In this document: piece by piece, positions 21,232 to 25,887 of the stretch | How positions within the stretch are numbered: position 1 is the first letter of the stretch | How the letters are laid out: the number at the start of each line of letters is the position of its first letter | Source of the DNA: Methanomicrobia archaeon LH_S13 | GTDB lineage: Archaea > Halobacteriota > Syntropharchaeia > Alkanophagales > Methanospirareceae | Assembly: GCA_023659785.1 (NCBI GenBank) | Contig: JAGXOR010000005.1 | Location: 1-25,887 of the forward strand | Direction of reading: 5' to 3' | DNA: 25,887 bases | Position numbers and translations under genes: made by a program | The notes under the pieces: model-generated | Told to the model about the DNA's origin: nothing | What the model saw: the letters and a program-made list of their open reading frames with translations, nothing else | Databases searched by the model: none

Positions 21232-22497
21232 CTACTTCGACTTTACGTCCATCACTACGCCCGCAGCAACAGTCTGCCCCATATCACGGATTGCAAACCT
21301 TCCTAACTGTGGTATTTCCTTTACGCGCTCGATAACCAATGGTCTCGTCGGCTTTATCTTTATAATGGCGGCATCACCCGCTTTTATGTAGTCTGGGTTC
21401 TCTTCTATTGTCGCTCCTGTCTTCGGGTCCAACTTCTTTGAAATCTCTGTTATCGTAGATGCAACCTGAGCAGTGTGGCAATGGAAAACCGGGGTGTAGC
21501 CTATGGTAATTGCACTTGGATGCAGTAGAACAAATATCTGTGCAGTAAACTCATCTGCAACCGTTGGCGGATTATCTACATGACCGCAAACGTCTCCCCT
21601 CCTTATCTCTTTCCTGTTTATTCCTCTTACACTCCAGCCGATGTTGTCACCGGGACTTGCTTCAGGAATCTCTTCATGATGCATCTCTATCGTTTTTACC
21701 TCACTGTCCTTTGCCGATGGATTAAAGATGACCTTATCTCCCTTCTTTAGCCTTCCTGTTTCCACTCTTCCAACGGGAACGGTGCCAACACCTGTTATTG
21801 AATACACATCCTGAACTGGTACCCTGAGCGGAAGCTCAATCGGCTTCTTCGGCACTTTCATGAGGTCCAACGCCTCTAATATGGTAGATCCATCGAACCA
21901 TTTCAGTTTATCACCACGCTTCGTTACATTTTCGCCCTCAATTGCAGAGACAGGCAAAAGCACCACGTTCTCTTCCTTGTATCCCACAACTTTCAGAAGT
22001 GCTAAAAGCTCCTTCTTCAGCTCTTCATACCTCTTCTGATCGTAATTCACCCTGTCCATCTTGTTTATTGCGATAACTAGCTGAGTTACTCCCAAGGTTC
22101 TGGCTAAGAATACGTGCTCCTTTGTCTGTGCCATTATTCCGTCCTTGGCATCCACTACTAATACCGCGGCATCCGCCTGCGATGTCCCGGTAATCATATT
22201 CTTTACGAAATCCCTGTGACCGGGGCAATCCACAATCGTATAATAATACTTGTTGGTATCAAACCTCTGATGGGCAACATCTATGGTAATGCCCCTCTCT
22301 CTTTCATCCTTCAAGCTATCCATCACCCACGCATATTCGAAAGTCGCTTTTCCTATCGCCTCTACCTTTTTCCTGTATTCCTCTATTACATGCGGGTCTA
22401 TCACTCCTGTTTCCGTCAGCAATCTTCCCAACATCGTTGACTTCCCGTGGTCTATATGACCAATCATTGCCAAATTCATGTGCTCTTTCTCTACCAT
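21232..22497 (-). CDS. tuf: Translation elongation factor EF-1alpha
   Basis: 421 residues from the ATG at 22497, chosen because GGAGAAGAAGAGAA precedes it and MVEKEHMNLAMIGHIDHGKS is the usual N-terminus; the frame stays open upstream to 22632 but that part is promoter sequence. GTPase blocks are GHIDHGKST, DCPGHRDF and NKMDR. The beta-barrel domains 2 and 3 are complete to the end (GQTVAAGVVMDVKSK). It delivers aminoacyl-tRNA to the ribosome. A TATA-like box (TTTATATATAAG on the minus strand, about 22559-22571) gives a leader of about 40 nt. It is co-oriented with S10. Confidence 0.97.
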   Translation of the reverse strand: MVEKEHMNLAMIGHIDHGKSTMLGRLLTETGVIDPHVIEEYRKKVEAIGKATFEYAWVMDSLKDERERGITIDVAHQRFDTNKYYYTIVDCPGHRDFVKNMITGTSQADAAVLVVDAKDGIMAQTKEHVFLARTLGVTQLVIAINKMDRVNYDQKRYEELKKELLALLKVVGYKEENVVLLPVSAIEGENVTKRGDKLKWFDGSTILEALDLMKVPKKPIELPLRVPVQDVYSITGVGTVPVGRVETGRLKKGDKVIFNPSAKDSEVKTIEMHHEEIPEASPGDNIGWSVRGINRKEIRRGDVCGHVDNPPTVADEFTAQIFVLLHPSAITIGYTPVFHCHTAQVASTITEISKKLDPKTGATIEENPDYIKAGDAAIIKIKPTRPLVIERVKEIPQLGRFAIRDMGQTVAAGVVMDVKSK

Positions 22498-22558
22498 TTC
22501 TCTTCTTCTCCTATCTTTTTCTTCTAATCTATATGCTGTATTAATTAAACTTTTACCC

Positions 22559-22571
22559 TTATATATAAATA
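22559..22571 (-). promoter_or_regulatory. TATA-like box for EF-1alpha
   Basis: The minus strand reads TTTATATATAAGG about 65 bp before the EF-1alpha ATG. The plus strand also reads as AT-rich, but it lies only about 17 bp before the DUF89-like ORF at 22582, too close to serve that ORF as a normal TATA box. Confidence 0.5.
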
Positions 22572-22581
22572 AATAACATAA

Positions 22582-22908
22582 ATGAAACCGAAATCCGATT
22601 GTATCACCTTTATTACTTTTCTCGCGGAGCACCTAAATGAGGAAGGGAAGTGGAAGTCACCCGCTTTTTTTGGTATAGAAAGAGAGTGGGTAATAAAAAG
22701 GCGAAGTAGAGCGAAAGACCCTCATGCGAAGGTGAAAAGGAGAAGCAACGAAGTTGCGAAAGATTTGCTTCCGGAAGCGTATAAATTTTACGATGCTGCC
22801 GCTACGAAGAACAGGAATAAAATAGAAGCATTGATACGAATAGCCGCAGCGGCGAATTCAATGGAATATGGTGTGAAGGGGTATTCATACGACGACGATG
22901 TTTTTTAA
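22582..22908 (+). pseudogene. Truncated DUF89/ARMT1-like protein (N-terminal domain only)
   Basis: 108 residues. The stretch DPHAKVKRRSNEVAKDLLPE, followed by EALIRIAAAANSMEYGV, matches the helical N-terminal domain of the DUF89 metal-dependent phosphatase family (DPYxxxKRxSNxxAxxxLP ... AxxAN..D(F/Y)G). Full proteins are about 280-300 residues; the catalytic domain with the DNAGE-type metal site is missing. The N-terminal Cys-x-x-Cys of the family is reduced to one Cys (DCITF). No continuation appears in any frame after 22908. The gene sits at the edge of the decayed segment and appears to have been cut by that rearrangement. Confidence 0.55.
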
Positions 22909-23134
22909 GGTGATTTCGTGTATACTACTGAAAATCCCTTAGTTTTGGGATGAAGCCGAGATATAAAATAAAGATAGTGAAGATATACTAAAATGGAAAA
23001 CCAATCAAATCATGTTAAAATTCGTTACTCCTTGCGAAGTGTGGGCTATTATAGCTTATCTAACCACCTATTGACCTTTTTTCTCTTCCCCTCCTCGACC
23101 TCCTCGTAGCGTTTATTATGTTTCCATTTTCATG
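22909..23134. other. Gap between the DUF89-like remnant and hsdR remnant
   Basis: I see nothing convincing in this 226-bp stretch. A 38-codon plus-strand frame from 22993 is low-complexity near its end and has no ribosome site. Confidence 0.4.
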
Positions 23135-24914
23135 CTATCCAACCCCCATAGAAAAAGAGAAATCAGCCGACATCGGTGTATAATCATGATAAAGACTTAT
23201 TGCTTGCTCCATTATAGTGCCCACTGCTCACCAAAGGCTCATAAACTTCACGCGTGAAACCTTCTCTCATAAGCAATCGCTTTACACTTGCCCTCATTTT
23301 GCACTTAACGTTCTCATGATCTGTCCAGTCTATACTAAGCTAAGATTACGCTTTATGGTATTGACGACTTTCTTAGCAATATCTAAAAGCTGTTCATCAG
23401 ATTCTATGGTACGGTTTTGATACTGTGCAATAGTTTTTTCCAACATCTCCTTGAAAGATCTGTATGTTACCACGTTTTTCTTCATTTTACCAGTAATCTC
23501 GTCGTTAATTAATTTCTTAAGCATTTCCACTTGTAGGTTTTTGTATTCAATTTTCTTCTGGATGTCGTTCAAAAACTCATCATCGAGAATAGAAATTTCT
23601 GGCCGCTCCTTCTCAACGAACCCAAATATATCCGTAACTTCCTCCGATGAAACGCCCTCTGAAACTAGCTGTTTGATTGCAGTATCCACATCTTCCGATA
23701 CGTCTCTGGCTGACGGTGTGTATCTCCTTATACTTCTTCGGACACTTTGAAAGAACAAAACATCATCTCTGATGTCATTTGCTTCCTTGTGAGGGCTTAC
23801 CATTGCAAAAGCCTTAGACAAAGCTGTGCACTGCCTAAGAAAGCTGTCTTTCGTTTCATCATCTTTTGTAACTGCATTATGGGCTTTCTGCATAAGACGA
23901 GCTAATTCCACAGGGGTTAAACTTCGCCAATTCGTATAATCAATTCCATGAAAGAATGAACAAACAATATCATATTTCTCTTGCATGACCGTATTGCATC
24001 ATCGATCGAGATCATGGAATCATTCCGTACCTCATCACTGTAAACCCTCAGTGATTTCTTTAAGTCGTCGGCGATACCAATATAGTCTACAATAAGACCT
24101 CCTGGCTTATTCTTAAAAACTCGATTCACCCTCGCAATGGCCTGCATAAGGGTATGATCGCGCATTGGCTTGTCAACATACATAGTATGAAGACAGGGGG
24201 CATCAAAGCCTGTCAGCCACATATCACGAATAATTACAAACTTCAACGGGTCGTTTGGGTCTTTGAACCTTGCTTTAATATCTTCTTGTTCCTGTTTTGT
24301 CATTCTCGGCAGCCCAAAATCTTCGGGTTTAGTTATCACCACGGCTGTCTTAGGCGCATTTGGTATTTGTTTCATAAGTTCATACATTTTTACTGCGATA
24401 CGCCTACTCATGCTGACAATTATCGCTTTTCCTTCAATCTCCCGCTTATTGAAGTGTTCAACTATATCCTGAGCACTCTGCTTTAATCTGGATTCGGTGC
24501 CAACAACGGCCTCCAGCCTTGCCCACCTGTTTTTCAACCTCTCTCTGATGGTGTCTTCCTCGCCTTCAGTAACATCTTCAAATTCTTCGTCAATGAATTC
24601 ATTGGCCAGACTGACCTTAGCCAGCCTTCCTTCATAATATATCGGAACAGTATTTCCATCCTCCCTTGATTGCCTCATCGTGTACACACTAATATAATCC
24701 CCGAAAGTAACCCTCGTAGAGCGGTCTTCCAGTTCTATTGGGGTCCCAGTAAACCCGATAAATGATGCATTAGGCAGTGCCTGACGAACATTTCCTGCAA
24801 GTGTTCTATACTGAGAACGGTGTGCTTCGTCAGCAATAACGATGATGTTAGTTCGCTCAGATAATAAAGGGTATTTTTTCCCTTTTCTGTTTGGAATTTC
24901 TGAATAGTAGTAAC
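23135..24914 (-). pseudogene. hsdR: Type I restriction enzyme R subunit, 5'-truncated and frameshifted
   Basis: Reading the minus strand across frames gives a continuous HsdR C-terminal half: TTIQKF, then IIVIADEAHRSQY (helicase Walker B, DEAH at 24820-24831), ASFIGFTGTPIELEDRST, VIIRDMWLTGFDAPCLHTMY, MQAIARVNRVF, and the C-terminal domain (ISILDDEFLNDI, LINDEITGKMKKNVV, YQNRTIES). Four small lesions break it: a one-base loss in the A tract at 24874-24879; a one-base loss near 23988-23991 (AIR / VMQEKY); a 5-bp tandem duplication at 23335-23344 (NLS-IDWTDHENV); and a 7-bp near-duplication at 23218-23231 (LVS-TIMEQAISLYHDY). The nuclease domain and first helicase motifs are missing, cut off at an insertion-sequence end. 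No hsdM or hsdS is present. Confidence 0.88.
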
Positions 24915-25357
24915 TTGACTTTGTTATATTAGAATTGCAACCCTAAAAAGCCTTCTATGATTTCGCATGGTGTTACGCCACATAATAACAAAAAACATGC
25001 GTTCCATAGGTATTGGTATCCCTAATACCTCTTCAGTAATAGATGAAAGAGATGAAAGGGCGTAAAAGCCAAAATTTGGCGATAGTTTACACTAATTGCC
25101 TACAAAAGGTGCGAAATCCGACGGAAACAACCGCTTGAACGTGACACTATCGGGAACGCTACACTGCTCTCTCCGATTGTCTATCAGCGTCCGATAGCTA
25201 TGGAATGCGTATCCCAGGAATACGCCCACCTGACAGTTGTCTACCTTCCCAAATCTGCCACAGTATTGCCGCTTCGCGCCCACCGAGTTCTCACCGCTCT
25301 TAAGAAACTTTAGTAATACTTTTATAAAATCAATGTTAATCTGACAAAGTCAAGTTA
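24911..25357. mobile_element. Internally deleted DDE insertion sequence (IS701-like) with both inverted repeats
   Basis: TAACTTGACTTTGT at 24911-24924 is repeated in inverse orientation at 25344-25357, and the similarity continues inward (TYAKATTARMATTG), about 23 of 27 matching positions. The 447-bp element encloses a shortened transposase frame on the minus strand. I found no clear target-site duplication. The left end cuts hsdR; the right end abuts a different gene fragment, so the two flanks were probably joined by a deletion after insertion. Confidence 0.7.
24924..25349 (-). pseudogene. IS701/DDE_5-like transposase remnant
   Basis: One minus-strand frame runs from the right inverted repeat to the left one. 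It contains FLKSGENSVGAKRQYCG and KVDNCQVGVFLGYA, the block around the middle catalytic Asp region of DDE_5/IS701 transposases, then RTLID, unrelated-looking sequence, a TAG at 25092-25094, and in the same frame a tail GIPIPMERMFFVIMWRNTMR-NHRRLF that resembles the basic transposase C-terminus (W-R-x-x-x-R-N-H-R-R). The N-terminal third and the part between RTLID and the tail are deleted. A full protein is about 400 residues; 141 codons remain. It cannot be active. Confidence 0.7.
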
Positions 25358-25485
25358 AAGAGTATTGTGATAAGATAAATCAGTCAAACCTGGAAATATC
25401 GTGGTTCAAGGATAAGGTTCTGCGGTTTGAATTCGAGACAGAGGAGGAGTTCAAAAAACGGAAATCTTTTTTGTCCGCTGGATAA
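25345..25485 (+). pseudogene. C-terminal fragment of an unrecognised protein
   Basis: A plus-strand frame leaves the right inverted repeat of the insertion sequence and reads KEYCDKINQSNLEISWF, then KDKVLRFEFETEEEFKKRK, to a TAA at 25483-25485. It has no start codon and looks like the tail of a real gene whose 5' part was removed by the insertion sequence. I recognise no family. Confidence 0.4.
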
Positions 25486-25887
25486 ATGGATGCAACAATT
25501 GATGCAAAGTAATTAAACCAGTAAATCCTGCCCCGAGAGTATTACAATCTCCTGTTCCTGTTGTGGTCTGGACAGAGGATATATTTGTACAGCAGAGTTT
25601 TTGAGAATAACCTCCACTTGCTCCAACTATTTCAGTATGGGAATTATTTTTAGCAGAAAGGTCTATTATTTCTGTTTCGCCAGATGCGGCTTCATCCCGA
25701 AAGTCAATGTAAATCACGGTAACACCCTGCAGATTATCTCAGGCGGGGGTAAACTATTTCTTGTTGAAGAGCATATACGCTAATTGAGGGGTTTCGGGAG
25801 TTCCTTGCCAGTGCCAATTTGGAATTACTGGTAACTTACCCAAAGGGGAATTCCCAAATCCTTTGCCCTTTCAATGTAGAGCACTCT
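25451..25887 (-). pseudogene. Degenerate minus-strand coding traces at the right edge
   Basis: Several minus-strand pieces look like protein but sit in different frames or are split by stops: ERAKDLGIPLWVSYQ from the window edge, then LPVIPNWHWQGTPETPQL in a second frame, stops at about 25764 and 25749, then VIYIDFRDEAASGETEIIDL and a stretch with TTTGTGDCNTLGAGF. The last resembles loosely the TTGAGD-x-F-x-AGF motif of PfkB-type sugar kinases, with two extra residues, but the rest does not fit that family well. I would call this a decayed gene of unknown type. It may continue beyond the window. Confidence 0.3.

Noticed and set aside
22498..22632. N-terminal extension of EF-1alpha by 45 residues
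   Set aside because: It covers the TATA box and leader. The family N-terminus and a ribosome site fit the ATG at 22497.
22993..23109. 38-codon plus-strand frame beginning MENQSNHVKIRYS
   Set aside because: It has no ribosome site, a low-complexity tail and lies in decayed sequence.
24925..25050. Possible CRISPR-like repeat (GAATTGCAACCCTAAAAAGC)
   Set aside because: Only one copy occurs, and the sequence is explained as the transposase C-terminus plus inverted repeat.
25535..25600. PfkB sugar-kinase call based on TTTGTGDCNTLGAGF
   Set aside because: The motif has two extra residues and the preceding ~60 residues do not resemble a PfkB fold, so I only mention it as a possibility.

Overview
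The window is archaeal. It carries the small subunit of the archaeal/eukaryotic-type primase, ribosomal proteins S4e, L5 and S10, EF-2 with the diphthamide-site motif, EF-1alpha, a two-ring Cdc48/VAT AAA+ ATPase, and TATA-like boxes about 25-35 bp upstream of several starts. The heterodisulfide-reductase-type genes (hdrB, hdrC, an hdrA hybrid and mvhD) point to an anaerobic euryarchaeote of the methanogen / ANME / alkane-oxidiser kind. ANME-1 or a relative of Syntrophoarchaeum is my best guess, but it is only an inference, because no mcr or other lineage marker is present.

Left part (1-13.4 kb). A TnpB gene of the IS200/IS605 type runs off the left edge. Next come primase PriS (+), a flavin pyridine-nucleotide oxidoreductase (-), the ribosomal pair S4e-L5 (-) and Cdc48 (-), followed by a 911-residue GH38 alpha-mannosidase (+), a small membrane protein (+) and EF-2 (-). 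Most units are monocistronic or two-gene, with short AT-rich gaps that hold TATA-like boxes, hairpins and oligo-T terminators.

Middle (13.4-20.5 kb). tRNA-Asp(GTC) lies directly upstream of a solitary trpA. Then comes an electron-transfer locus. An mvhD with a winged-helix-like tail overlaps by 4 bp an 862-residue protein in which a GltD/NfnB-like NAD(P)H:flavin module sits inside an HdrA-like framework. Facing away from this pair, after two small genes and a metallophosphoesterase, lie hdrC and hdrB with complete Fe-S motifs. Together these could form an HdrABC-MvhD-type flavin-based electron-transfer complex with a built-in pyridine-nucleotide module. This is the most interesting functional system I see.

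Right part (20.5-25.9 kb). A small coiled-coil protein, S10 and EF-1alpha (all -) are followed by a decayed accessory segment: a truncated DUF89-like gene, a type I restriction hsdR pseudogene broken by four small lesions (two are short tandem duplications), a 0.45-kb internally deleted DDE insertion sequence that still has both terminal inverted repeats, the tail of an unknown plus-strand gene, and degenerate minus-strand coding traces at the edge. I found no CRISPR array, rRNA or intact prophage.
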